Assembly: GCA_963801475.1 (NCBI GenBank)
Contig: CAWDEX010000002.1
Location: 62,001-126,000 of the forward strand
From: DAOMFB01 sp963801475
GTDB taxonomy: Bacteria > Acidobacteriota > Thermoanaerobaculia > UBA5066
Reading direction: 5' to 3'
DNA: 64,000 nt
A program made the translations under genes and the position numbers. The notes under the pieces are model-generated. The model had not been told where the DNA came from, made no database searches, and saw only the letters and a list, made by a program, of their open reading frames with translations. Every line of letters starts with the position of its first letter. Positions within the stretch are counted from its first letter, which is position 1. Below are positions 25,930-34,410 of this stretch, one piece after another.

Positions 25930-26643
25930 ATGCCGGTCCTCGCCGTCCTCGTTCGGACGTTCAGCCCCGGAAACCTCGGCGCCGCGGCCCGCGCCGCGAA
26001 GAACTTCGGAGCCGAGCTGGCGCTCGTCGCGCCTCGAGCGGACGTGCTCCATCCCGACGCCGTCGCCTACGCTTCCGGCGCGGAAGACCTTCTCGGAAAG
26101 AAAGACCTCCATACGGATTGGCGTGCGCTGCGACAGAGGGTCTCGTCGATCGTCGCCCTGTCATCTCTCAGAGGAAGGGCTTCGAGGGGTCTCCCCCCCG
26201 CGACGACGTTTGCCGCGGTCCGGCGTGTCCTGCGGACGGACCGGCGTGTCGCGCTCGTCTTCGGGCCGGAGCGGGGCGGGCTGACGACGGAGGAGCTGAA
26301 GGAGTGCGACGCGCGACTCCGGATCCCGACATCGCCCGGCTTCCCCAGCCTGAACCTCGCGCAGGCCGTGGCCATCGCGCTGGCCTCCTGCTCTCTTCCC
26401 TTCGAAGCGCCGCGACGGAAGCCTGCGGCGGGCGGCCCGCTCGAGGCGCCGGCCCCGTCGAAGGATCTGGCCCGGCTGAAGGAGTCCCTTCGCGAGTCGC
26501 TCTCCGCAGCCGGGTACGCCGGTCGCGGCCGGAACGCGCAGGTCGTGGCCGAGCTGGAGGCCTCGCTGCTTCGCGCCCGTCTCACGCGGCGGGAGACGAC
26601 GCTCTGGCTCGGCGCGCTGGCCGCCCTCGGCCGCCGGGGCTGA
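25930..26643 (+). CDS. TrmJ/TrmH-type SPOUT RNA methyltransferase
   Basis: The 237-residue protein has the SPOUT motifs: VRTFSPGNLGAAARAAKNFG at the N-terminus, VALVFGPERGGLTTEEL in the middle and FPSLNLAQAVAIAL, which forms the trefoil-knot S-adenosylmethionine site. This resembles TrmJ (2'-O-methylation of tRNA position 32) more than TrmH. The C-terminal extension is Pro/Ala-rich and then helical. I prefer ATG 25930, which puts the first motif near residue 8; ATG 25897 is in frame but would overlap the divergent small gene. Confidence 0.83.
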   Translation: MPVLAVLVRTFSPGNLGAAARAAKNFGAELALVAPRADVLHPDAVAYASGAEDLLGKKDLHTDWRALRQRVSSIVALSSLRGRASRGLPPATTFAAVRRVLRTDRRVALVFGPERGGLTTEELKECDARLRIPTSPGFPSLNLAQAVAIALASCSLPFEAPRRKPAAGGPLEAPAPSKDLARLKESLRESLSAAGYAGRGRNAQVVAELEASLLRARLTRRETTLWLGALAALGRRG

Positions 26644-28917
26644 CTACCGGCAGACGACCCGGTAGTCCATGTCGGCCAGGGGAAAGATCGTGTCGGCGTC
26701 CTCGAGGAGCGTGAGATAGCCCTCCTCGACGTGCCCTGCCTCGACCTGCCGCATCAGCTCCTTCGCCCGGTCGACGTGGCGGATGATCTGCAGCTCCGAA
26801 TAGCGGACCGCCTGCCCCGTCGAGATCAGGAACCCCCAGTCGGAGGCGCCCGCGAGGAAGAGCTCGCGCGCCGCCTGGTTCAGGGCGCGCCGCCGGAGCG
26901 GGTCGGGCTCGTCGCGGTGCCGCGAGGCCAGGTCGGACATCCGGCTCGAGAGGCGGTAGAGGTGCCGGAAGACCCAGATGTTCGGCTGGTAGGCCCGCTC
27001 CTCCACCCACGTCTGGAAGTAGTCGCCCTTTCCCCACGAGCCGGCGTTCGGGACGAGCTTCTGGTGGTGCGGCTGCTCGGCGAGATACTCCCCGGGCGTG
27101 ACGGGGCGGACTTCGGACTGGTCGTAGAGCGTCTTCCGGAAGACCGACTCGAGGAACGCGGGGCCTTCTTCCCACCAGTGGCCGAAGAGCTCGGCGTCGT
27201 AGGCCGAGACGCGGCAGCCCGTGCGGCCGCCGCTCCAGTCGCGGTCGTGGTTGGCCTGCGCCCCGCGCTCGAAGACGAACTGTCCGGCCTGCTCGTGCAG
27301 CGTCTCCTCGGCCCACGCGGGGACGTAGTACGCCTTGTCGCCGAGGTCGACCTTCTTCCCCGTGATCCGGTAGTACTTGATCCCCGTGTTCCGCCGGACG
27401 TTGGCCGTCCGGAAATAGGGAGGCAGGTAGTCCCAGTCGGCCTCGTAGCCGAGGTCGCGGTACCACTCCTTGTAGTTCGGGTGGCCGGGATAGCCCGCCT
27501 CGCGCGACCAGATCTTGTCGCGCGTGTGCGGGTCGATGGGGAAGGCCGCGAGACCCGCCGGCGTGATGACGGGCTCGGAGGCTCCGAAGAAGGGGCGGGT
27601 GTCTCCCTCGAGAACGGCCTTGTCGTTCAGGAGGAACCACTGGATCCCCTCGGCCGCGAGCGCCTCGTCGAGGCCCGGCGTGAAGGCGTTCTCGGCCAGC
27701 CACATCCCGCGCGGCCACCGTCCGAAGACCCGCTCGTACTGCCGGCAGGCGGTCTGGATCTGCGCGCGAACGGTCTCCGGAAGATGGTTGAAGAGGGGAA
27801 GGATCATGTGCGTCGCGGGACAGGTGATGACCTCCAGCTTCCCGGCGTCCTGGAAGTCCCGGTACCCGCGCGTCAGGTCCCCGGAGTAGGCCTCGAAGAC
27901 CTCCTTGGCGATCTCGAAGCGGTGGACCGTCTGCCACGCCGTGTCGTGCCACGGCTTTCCGTGCGAGTTCTCCGCTTCGCGCCGGGCCAGGTCGAGGCAG
28001 GTGTCGATGTGCCGCGCCGCCCGCATCTTCAGCAGGGGGTCCTGCATCATCGAAAGGAGCGGCGGCGTCAGGCTGACCGTGAGCCGGAAGTCGACGCGGT
28101 CGCGCGCGAGCTTCCAGAGCCGGTGGAGGAGCTGCGTGTAGACCGAGGCGACCGCCTCGAAGAACCACTGCTCCTCGAGCGATACGTCGTACTCCGGGTG
28201 ACGGATGAAGGGGAGGTGCTGGTGCAGGACGAGCGCCCAGCACCCTTTCTCGTCGGGGGCCGTGTGGGTCCGCCGCTTCCAGTAGAGGTACTGGTTGTAG
28301 CGCCAGTCGTTCGCGGCGACGGGAAGCTCCACGTCGTTCGGAGGAACGTCCACCGAGCCCCACGCGACGTAGTTCTCGGCCGTTTCGGCGCGATCGCGGG
28401 GCGAGAAGACGGTGTTCGACCGGGCCACTTTCTCGAAGAACATCGTCCCGAGAGCCCGGTAGCCGATCTCGGCCACCCAGTTCCGCCCCGGATCCACGCC
28501 GACCCAGTACGCCACCTTGTCGTTCAGGAAGTCGTCGACCTCGAAGAAGGAGTTCGCGTTGAAGCCGTCGAACACGACGCCCGTCACGTCGTACACGCGG
28601 AGGATCAGGTGGTTCGTCAGGAGAAAGCCGCTCCCGAAGCGCCGCTCCATCTCCTCGCGCATTCCCTGCCCCACTTCCCAGAGGACGTAGATCTGGCGCG
28701 GGCCCGACGGCACGAGGTAGAGATACGTCTCGTTCGCGTAGTCGGTGAGGAAGGGAATCTCGGTGAGGGGGAGCCATCTCGGGTCGGTGAGCCCGGCCTT
28801 CTCCGCCGCCAGCTCCTCGTCCGTCTCCGCAGCCGGGTGGCCGACCGGGGCGTGAGGGTCGAAGCGCTCCGGAGCCGCCTCTTCGGGGACCGACTCGCCG
28901 GCCGGCTTCTGGTCCAT
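26644..28917 (-). CDS. DUF4912 + GH57 alpha-glucan-acting enzyme
   Basis: The 757-residue cytosolic protein has an N-terminal DUF4912-like domain (about residues 50-200: RQIYVLWEVGQGM, LRVYDVTG, WVAEIGYR). A GH57 catalytic domain follows from about 235: ALVLHQHLPFIRHPEY, the nucleophile block RGMWLAENAFTPGLD and the acid block AYDAELFGHWWEEGPAFL. This fits GH57 1,4-alpha-glucan branching enzymes or related amylases (family knowledge). A C-terminal helical region with DWGFLISTGQAVRYSE is also typical of them. The downstream neighbour is unrelated (topoisomerase). Confidence 0.83.
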   Translation of the reverse strand: MDQKPAGESVPEEAAPERFDPHAPVGHPAAETDEELAAEKAGLTDPRWLPLTEIPFLTDYANETYLYLVPSGPRQIYVLWEVGQGMREEMERRFGSGFLLTNHLILRVYDVTGVVFDGFNANSFFEVDDFLNDKVAYWVGVDPGRNWVAEIGYRALGTMFFEKVARSNTVFSPRDRAETAENYVAWGSVDVPPNDVELPVAANDWRYNQYLYWKRRTHTAPDEKGCWALVLHQHLPFIRHPEYDVSLEEQWFFEAVASVYTQLLHRLWKLARDRVDFRLTVSLTPPLLSMMQDPLLKMRAARHIDTCLDLARREAENSHGKPWHDTAWQTVHRFEIAKEVFEAYSGDLTRGYRDFQDAGKLEVITCPATHMILPLFNHLPETVRAQIQTACRQYERVFGRWPRGMWLAENAFTPGLDEALAAEGIQWFLLNDKAVLEGDTRPFFGASEPVITPAGLAAFPIDPHTRDKIWSREAGYPGHPNYKEWYRDLGYEADWDYLPPYFRTANVRRNTGIKYYRITGKKVDLGDKAYYVPAWAEETLHEQAGQFVFERGAQANHDRDWSGGRTGCRVSAYDAELFGHWWEEGPAFLESVFRKTLYDQSEVRPVTPGEYLAEQPHHQKLVPNAGSWGKGDYFQTWVEERAYQPNIWVFRHLYRLSSRMSDLASRHRDEPDPLRRRALNQAARELFLAGASDWGFLISTGQAVRYSELQIIRHVDRAKELMRQVEAGHVEEGYLTLLEDADTIFPLADMDYRVVCR

Positions 28918-29116
28918 GGGACCTCCCGCGGTCGCGTCTCAGCCGCCGCGCTGACATTCTAGTCGCGGCTCGGATGTCGGGGGCTCGCCGGGGGGCCTGG
29001 CCTCGCACGCCCCGCGGACCGCCGCTAGAGATCCAGGTCTTCCACGACGGCCGGGGGGCGGCCTCCGCGCCCCCCGGACCCCCTCCCATCCGCATCGACG
29101 TCACGTTCCCGAAGCG

Positions 29117-31036
29117 CTAGACGTCGAGATCGCTCGCCTCTCTCGCTCGTTCCGTGATGAAGCGGTATCTCGCCGCGGCGTCCTTGCCCATCAGCTCGCC
29201 GAGCGTCCGCTCGGCCTCGAGGACATCGGGGACGGTCACCTTCACCGCCCGCCGGCGGCGCGGATCGAGCGTCGTCTCCTTCAGCTGCTCCGGCATCATC
29301 TCCCCCAGCCCCTTGAACCGCATGATCTCGGGCTTCACGTTCTTCGGCAGCTTCGAGAGGAACGTGTCGCGCTCGGAGTCGTCGAGCGCCCAGTGGGTCT
29401 CCTTCGCGGCGTCGATCCGGTAGAGAGGCGGCTGGGCGAGGTAGACGTGCCCCTCCTGGATCAGCTTCGGCAGGTGCCGCCAGAAGAAGGTCAGGAGCAG
29501 TGTCGAGATGTGGTGGCCGTCGGCGTCGGCGTCCATCAGGAGGAAGACCTTCCCGTACCGGAGCTTCGACGCGTCGAACGCCGCCCCGACGCCGCAGCCG
29601 AGGGCCGAGACGATGTCGTTGAGCTCGCGGTTTCCCGTCACCTTCGCCGAGTTCGCCTGCTCGGCGTTCAGGACCTTCCCGCGCAGCGGCAGGATCGCCT
29701 GCGTCTCCCGGTCGCGCGCCTGCTTGGCCGAGCCGCCGGCCGAGTCCCCCTCCACGATGAAGAGCTCGGAGACCGACGGATCGGTCGAGGAGCAGTCGGC
29801 CAGCTTCCCGGGGAGGTTCAGCCGGTGCGAGACGGCTGTCTTCCGCGTCACCTGCTGCACCGCGGCACGGCTCGCCTCCCGCGCCCGCGCCGCGAGGACG
29901 ATCCGCCCGACGATCGGCTCGGCGAGCGTCGGGTTCTCGTTCAGCCACTTCTCGAGCGCGGGGCGGACGGCGCCGTCCACCTGCGCCGCCAGCTCGGGGT
30001 TGTTGAGCCGGTCCTTCGTCTGCCCCTGAAACTGCGGCTCGAGGACGTAGGCCGAGAGAAGGGCGACGATTCCCTCGCGGATGTCCTCCGCGGCGATCGT
30101 CACCCCCTTCGGCACGAGCTCGTGCGTTTCGAGGTAGTTCCGGACGGCCTTGACGATCCCGGCGCGGAGGCCGTTCTCGTGGGTCCCGCCGGACGGCGTC
30201 GAGACGCCGTTGACGAAGGAGCGGATCGACTCGTCCGTCGCCTCGGTCCAGACGAGGGCCAGCTCGAGGCGCGGATCGGCCTCACGGGCGAGGAGGAACT
30301 CCGCGGGCGTCGTCGGCTTCTTTCCCCGCTCGGCGACGAGCTTGACCAGGAAGTCCTGGAGCCCTCCCTCGTGATGGAGCTCCTCGCGAAGCGGGGGCTT
30401 CTGCGTCTCGTCCGTGAAGACGACCTTCAGGCCGCGATGAAGATAGGACTTGGCCTCCAGCCGCTCGCGGATCTCCGCGGCCTCGAAGGCGAGCTTCCCG
30501 AAGATCTCCGGGTCGGGGCGGAACCGGATCGTCGTCCCCGACCCCCGCACCTTGTCGCCGCCGGAGAGCTTCTTCAGCTTCGAGACCGGCTTTCCCTTCG
30601 AGTAGCTCTGCTCCCACTCGGCTCCGTCGCGCCGGACGGTCGCCGTCATCTCCGACGAGAGGGCGCAGACGACCGACGACCCGACGCCGTGGAGGCCTCC
30701 CGAGTGGACGTAGTTCCCCTGCTCGAACTTGCCGCCGGCGTGCAGCGTCGTCAGGATCAGCTCGAGGGCCGGCCTCCGGTACTTCGGGTGGACGTCCACC
30801 GGGATGCCCCGGCCGTTGTCGGAGACCTCGATCTCCCTCCCGTCGGAAAAGAGCCGCACCTCGAGCCGCGTCGCGTAGCCGTTGATCACCTCGTCGACGG
30901 CGTTGTCGACGATCTCGTTCACGAGGTGGTGGAGCCCCCGGCTGTCGACGCCGCCGATGTACATCCCCGGCCGCTTCCGGACGGGCTCGAGCCCCTCGAG
31001 GACGGTGATGTCGGCGGCGGTGTACTTCGTCGCCAT
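29117..31036 (-). CDS. parE: Type IIA DNA topoisomerase subunit B (ParE/GyrB)
   Basis: The 639-residue protein shows the GHKL ATPase (RKRPGMYIGG, EIVDNAVDEV, SDNGRGIPV, GGLHGVGSSVV), the transducer domain and the TOPRIM domain (EGDSAGGSAKQARDR, PLRGKVLNAE, LLMDADADGHH). It ends with the conserved YRFITERA. Length and the short C-terminus fit ParE or a short GyrB; without parC or gyrA nearby I cannot separate them fully. The 199 bp after its stop (28918-29116) have a GC hairpin at about 29050-29077 but no gene. It is divergent from the permease gene. Confidence 0.85.
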   Translation of the reverse strand: MATKYTAADITVLEGLEPVRKRPGMYIGGVDSRGLHHLVNEIVDNAVDEVINGYATRLEVRLFSDGREIEVSDNGRGIPVDVHPKYRRPALELILTTLHAGGKFEQGNYVHSGGLHGVGSSVVCALSSEMTATVRRDGAEWEQSYSKGKPVSKLKKLSGGDKVRGSGTTIRFRPDPEIFGKLAFEAAEIRERLEAKSYLHRGLKVVFTDETQKPPLREELHHEGGLQDFLVKLVAERGKKPTTPAEFLLAREADPRLELALVWTEATDESIRSFVNGVSTPSGGTHENGLRAGIVKAVRNYLETHELVPKGVTIAAEDIREGIVALLSAYVLEPQFQGQTKDRLNNPELAAQVDGAVRPALEKWLNENPTLAEPIVGRIVLAARAREASRAAVQQVTRKTAVSHRLNLPGKLADCSSTDPSVSELFIVEGDSAGGSAKQARDRETQAILPLRGKVLNAEQANSAKVTGNRELNDIVSALGCGVGAAFDASKLRYGKVFLLMDADADGHHISTLLLTFFWRHLPKLIQEGHVYLAQPPLYRIDAAKETHWALDDSERDTFLSKLPKNVKPEIMRFKGLGEMMPEQLKETTLDPRRRRAVKVTVPDVLEAERTLGELMGKDAAARYRFITERAREASDLDV

Positions 31037-31107
31037 GCGCCGTCGAAGGTAGCACGCGAGGAGGACGCGTCAATCGGCGCCGCCCGGGCGCCGCGGCGAA
31101 GTATCCT

Positions 31108-32481
31108 TTGCGGCACATGTCCGACGAGAGGCCGTCCCCGGGGGGCGCCGCGCCGGCGGAGCTGGCGCGGCGGCTCGGCCTCTGGAGCGCCATCGCCGTC
31201 GTCATCGGCTCGACGATCGGCTCCGGCATCTTCCGCTCGCCCGCCGGCATCGCCGACAAGCTTCCCGGGCCCCTTCCGCTGCTCGCCGTCTGGACCGCGG
31301 GCGGGCTCTTCGCCCTCTGCGGCGCCCTGACGCTGGCCGAGGTCGCGAGCGCGCTTCCGAAGACCGGCGGGATGTACGTCTTCTGCCGCGACGGCTGGGG
31401 ACGGCTCGCCGGCTTCCTCTTCGGGTGGGGCCAGTTCTCGATGATCCGCGCCGCCTCGCTCGGCGCCATCTCGATCACGTTCGCCGAGTACTTCTTCCGG
31501 GTCCTCGGCTTCAATCCCCAGGCGCCGGAGCACGTCCAGACCGTGCGCATCGTGGCCGCCCTCGCCATCGGCCTCACCGGCGTCTTCAACGTCGTCGGCG
31601 TCTCCCTCTCGGCGGCCGTCAGCAACGTGACAGTTCTCGCCAAGTACGGCGGCCTCGTCTTCATCGTCCTCGTCGCCTTCGCTCTCGGCCTGCCGCAGAC
31701 AGGCGGGAACTTCACTCCGGCCGTGCCGGCGGGGAGCTTCACCCTCGCCGCCTTCGGCCTCGCTCTCGTCTCGACGCTCTGGGCGTTCGACGGCTGGGCC
31801 GACCTCGCCTACAACGCGGGCGAGGTGAAGGACCCCGTCCGGAACCTCCCGCGCGCCCTCATCGGCGGCACGCTCCTCGTGGTGGCCATCTACCTCGCCG
31901 CGAATCTGGCCTACCTCGCCGTCCTTCCCGTGGAGCAGATCCGCGTCTCGAAGCTCGTCGCCGCGGACGTCGCGCAGCGGGTTCTCGGGCCGGCCGGCGT
32001 TGCCTTCGTGGCGGTCACGGTGATGGTCTCCACCTTCGGAACGCTCAACACGGTCCTCTTCACGAGCCCGCGCGTCTTCTTCGCGATGGCCGACGACCGC
32101 CTCTTCTTCCGCCCCGTCGCCCGCGTCCACCCCCGCTTCGGGACGCCCTGGGTCTCGATCTCCATGACGGCCGCGCTCGGGATCGTCTTCGTCCTCCTGC
32201 GGAGCTTCGAGCAGCTGGCCGACGCCTTCGTGACGGCCTTCCTCCCCTTCTACGCGCTCTCCGTCGCCTCCATCTTCCGGCTCCGGAAGAAGCCGGGGTA
32301 CGCGCCGTCGTTCCGGGCCCCGCTCTATCCGTTGACGCCTCTCCTCTTCCTCGCGTCGGTCTTCCTGCTCCTCGGGAACGCCATCGCGGACCCGTCCAGC
32401 CGCTGGAGCACGCTGGCCGTCCTCGGTGTCGTTGCGGCGGGGATCCCGGTCTACTATCTGACGGTCGGCCGGAAGGGCTAG
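31108..32481 (+). CDS. APC-superfamily amino-acid permease
   Basis: This 457-residue integral membrane protein has about 12 hydrophobic segments. The APC signature IGSTIGSGIFRSPAGIA in helix 1 and AFDGWADLAYNAGEVKDPVR in helix 6 are typical of the LAT/cationic amino-acid exchanger type. Both mark the substrate site. It is transcribed divergently from topoisomerase B, and its end overlaps the convergent hydrolase stop by 4 bp. Substrate cannot be decided from sequence. Confidence 0.87.
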   Translation: MRHMSDERPSPGGAAPAELARRLGLWSAIAVVIGSTIGSGIFRSPAGIADKLPGPLPLLAVWTAGGLFALCGALTLAEVASALPKTGGMYVFCRDGWGRLAGFLFGWGQFSMIRAASLGAISITFAEYFFRVLGFNPQAPEHVQTVRIVAALAIGLTGVFNVVGVSLSAAVSNVTVLAKYGGLVFIVLVAFALGLPQTGGNFTPAVPAGSFTLAAFGLALVSTLWAFDGWADLAYNAGEVKDPVRNLPRALIGGTLLVVAIYLAANLAYLAVLPVEQIRVSKLVAADVAQRVLGPAGVAFVAVTVMVSTFGTLNTVLFTSPRVFFAMADDRLFFRPVARVHPRFGTPWVSISMTAALGIVFVLLRSFEQLADAFVTAFLPFYALSVASIFRLRKKPGYAPSFRAPLYPLTPLLFLASVFLLLGNAIADPSSRWSTLAVLGVVAAGIPVYYLTVGRKG

Positions 32482-33110
32482 CCGAGCCGCTCCCACACCG
32501 CGGCCTCGAGGGCGCCGCCGTGGCCGAGCAGGCTGTGGTCGCCCCCCTCGACGGCGTGGAACCGCGAGCCGGGGACGAGCCGCCCGGACGCCTCCCACTC
32601 CTTCCAGCGGGCCGCGACCTGTTCGAACGGGACCGACTCGTCGAGGGTCCCCATCACCGCCGAGACGGGGACGGGGGGCGGCGAGGCGTCGACCGTCACG
32701 TGCGCCATCTCCTCGAAGAAGCGCCGGTGGATCGGGAGGTTCCGCCCCTCGCCGTGGTGGAACATCTCGAAGCTCTCCCCCCCGGGGAGCTTCGAGGCCC
32801 ACCGCTCGCCAAAGGCCAGGGCCGGCGCAATCAGGACGAGGGGCGGGCCGCCGGGCCCGAGCGTTTCGGCCAGGGAGAGCGCCACGAGGGCGCCCAGGGA
32901 GCTGCCGACGACGAGGCGCGGCTTCGACTCCGAGAAAGCCACGAAAGCCTCGGCGTACATCTCGTCGAAGGAGAGCTCCCGGAACGAGGGAACGTTCAGG
33001 TCCGGGGCGGCGATCACGAACCCTTCCGGCCCGAAGCGCTCCTCGAGCATCGCCCTCTTTCGCCCTTTCGGCGACGAGGCTAAACCATGCAAGTAGAGCA
33101 GGCTGCTCAC
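32478..33110 (-). CDS. Alpha/beta hydrolase of the YqiA/UPF0227-like type
   Basis: The 210-residue protein begins VSSLLYLHGLASSPKGRKRA from GTG 33110. The nucleophile elbow is VVGSSLGALVAL, with GTLDESVPFE and a late GGDHSLLGHG providing the catalytic Asp/His candidates. An alternative ATG at 33140 would add ten residues and overlap the divergent adaptor gene. A small esterase acting on an unknown substrate is likely. It is convergent with the permease gene. Confidence 0.75.
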   Translation of the reverse strand: MSSLLYLHGLASSPKGRKRAMLEERFGPEGFVIAAPDLNVPSFRELSFDEMYAEAFVAFSESKPRLVVGSSLGALVALSLAETLGPGGPPLVLIAPALAFGERWASKLPGGESFEMFHHGEGRNLPIHRRFFEEMAHVTVDASPPPVPVSAVMGTLDESVPFEQVAARWKEWEASGRLVPGSRFHAVEGGDHSLLGHGGALEAAVWERLG

Positions 33111-33156
33111 ATACGGATTGTGCCCCGCGCGGCGTAACATAGGCGTTCGGTCTATC

Positions 33157-34398
33157 GTGTCCTTCCGCTGCCCCCACCCCCTCCTTCTGGCCGCCGCCGG
33201 CACTGCGCTCCTCGTGGCCGCCTGCGCCGGAAAGAAGCCGCCGGCCGAGAAGCCGCGCATGGTCCGCCTCGTTCCTGTCGCCAAGAGGCCTCTTCCCAAG
33301 AGCATCTCCGCCGTCGGGGCGCTCGCCGCCGAGGACAAGGCGGAGCTTTCCTTCAAGGTCCCGGGGCGCCTCCAGAAGCTCTTCGTCGACATCGGCAGCA
33401 GCGTCCCGGCCGGCGCCGTCCTCGCCCAGCTCGAGAAGGAGGAATACTCCTACCGGGTCGAGGGGGCGCGGGCCGCGCTTCTCCAGGCGCGGGCCCGCCT
33501 CGGCCTTCCGCCCGACGGCGCCGGAGACGAGGTGGAGGCCGAGGCGACGGCCGTCGTCCGCCAGAACCGGGCCCGGATGGAGCAGGCGAAGGCCGAGCTC
33601 GCGAGGTCGCGGTCGCTTCTCGACCAGGGCCTCCTCTCCCGATCGACCTTCGACGTCGCCGAAGCGAACTTCAAGGTGGCCGACAGCCAGTACAACGACT
33701 CGCTGGAAGAGGTGAACAACCGCCGGGGAATCCTCCTCCAGCGCCGTTCGGACCTGGCCATCGCCGAGCAGCAGCTTCGCGACACCTCCCTCGTCGCCCC
33801 GTTCTCCGGCGGCGTGCAGGCTCGGCGGGCGAACCCGGGCGAGTACGTCCTGGCGGGCGCGCCGGTCCTGTCGCTCGTGAAGATCAGCCCCATCCGGCTC
33901 CGGCTCGAGATCCCGGAGCGTGACGCCCGCTACATCGTGAAAGGACTCCCCGTCACGGTCCATCGCGAGGGAGACACCGCCGCGTTCACGGGCACGGTCG
34001 CGCGGATCTCACCGGCCCTCGAGGAGTCCAACAGGTCGCTCATCGTGGAGGCCGAGATCCCGAACCCGCTCGGCGCGCTCCGGCCCGGCGCCTTCGTCAA
34101 GGCCGAGATCGTCAGCGACGCGGGCGGCCCCGCCCTCGTCGTCCCGGCCTCCTCGGTCGTCGTCTTCGCCGGGATCGAGAAGGTCGTCACCGTGAAGGAG
34201 AAGAAGGCGCTCGAGCGCCCCGTCGTCACCGGCCGCCGGAACGCCGACGTCGTGGAGATCGTCTCGGGCCTCGCGGACGGCGACTTCGTCGTCGAGAAGC
34301 CCGGCAACCTCGCCACCGGGATGCCGGTTCAGCCGGAGACGGGAGCCGCTGAAACGGCGCCCGGCCCGGCCACCGCCACCCCCCCCGCGGCGCCCTGA
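33157..34398 (+). CDS. RND efflux periplasmic adaptor lipoprotein
   Basis: The chosen GTG start gives a 413-residue protein whose first 23 residues are a lipoprotein signal (LLVAAC, Cys-23). The HlyD/AcrA fold follows: lipoyl-like half (GALAAEDKAELSFKVPGRLQ), a coiled-coil hairpin (about residues 110-210), second lipoyl half (LVAPFSGGVQARRANPGEYV) and beta-barrel. It bridges the inner-membrane pump and an outer-membrane channel. The RND pump gene starts 12 bp downstream; no TolC-like gene is in the window. An upstream TTG start at 33118 is less likely. Confidence 0.87.
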   Translation: MSFRCPHPLLLAAAGTALLVAACAGKKPPAEKPRMVRLVPVAKRPLPKSISAVGALAAEDKAELSFKVPGRLQKLFVDIGSSVPAGAVLAQLEKEEYSYRVEGARAALLQARARLGLPPDGAGDEVEAEATAVVRQNRARMEQAKAELARSRSLLDQGLLSRSTFDVAEANFKVADSQYNDSLEEVNNRRGILLQRRSDLAIAEQQLRDTSLVAPFSGGVQARRANPGEYVLAGAPVLSLVKISPIRLRLEIPERDARYIVKGLPVTVHREGDTAAFTGTVARISPALEESNRSLIVEAEIPNPLGALRPGAFVKAEIVSDAGGPALVVPASSVVVFAGIEKVVTVKEKKALERPVVTGRRNADVVEIVSGLADGDFVVEKPGNLATGMPVQPETGAAETAPGPATATPPAAP

Positions 34399-34410
34399 GG
34401 CGAGGCTCCC

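Noticed and set aside
29050..29077. Perfect GC hairpin ccggggggcg/cgccccccgg after the topoisomerase gene
   Set aside because: No T-rich run follows on either strand, so I do not call it a rho-independent terminator.
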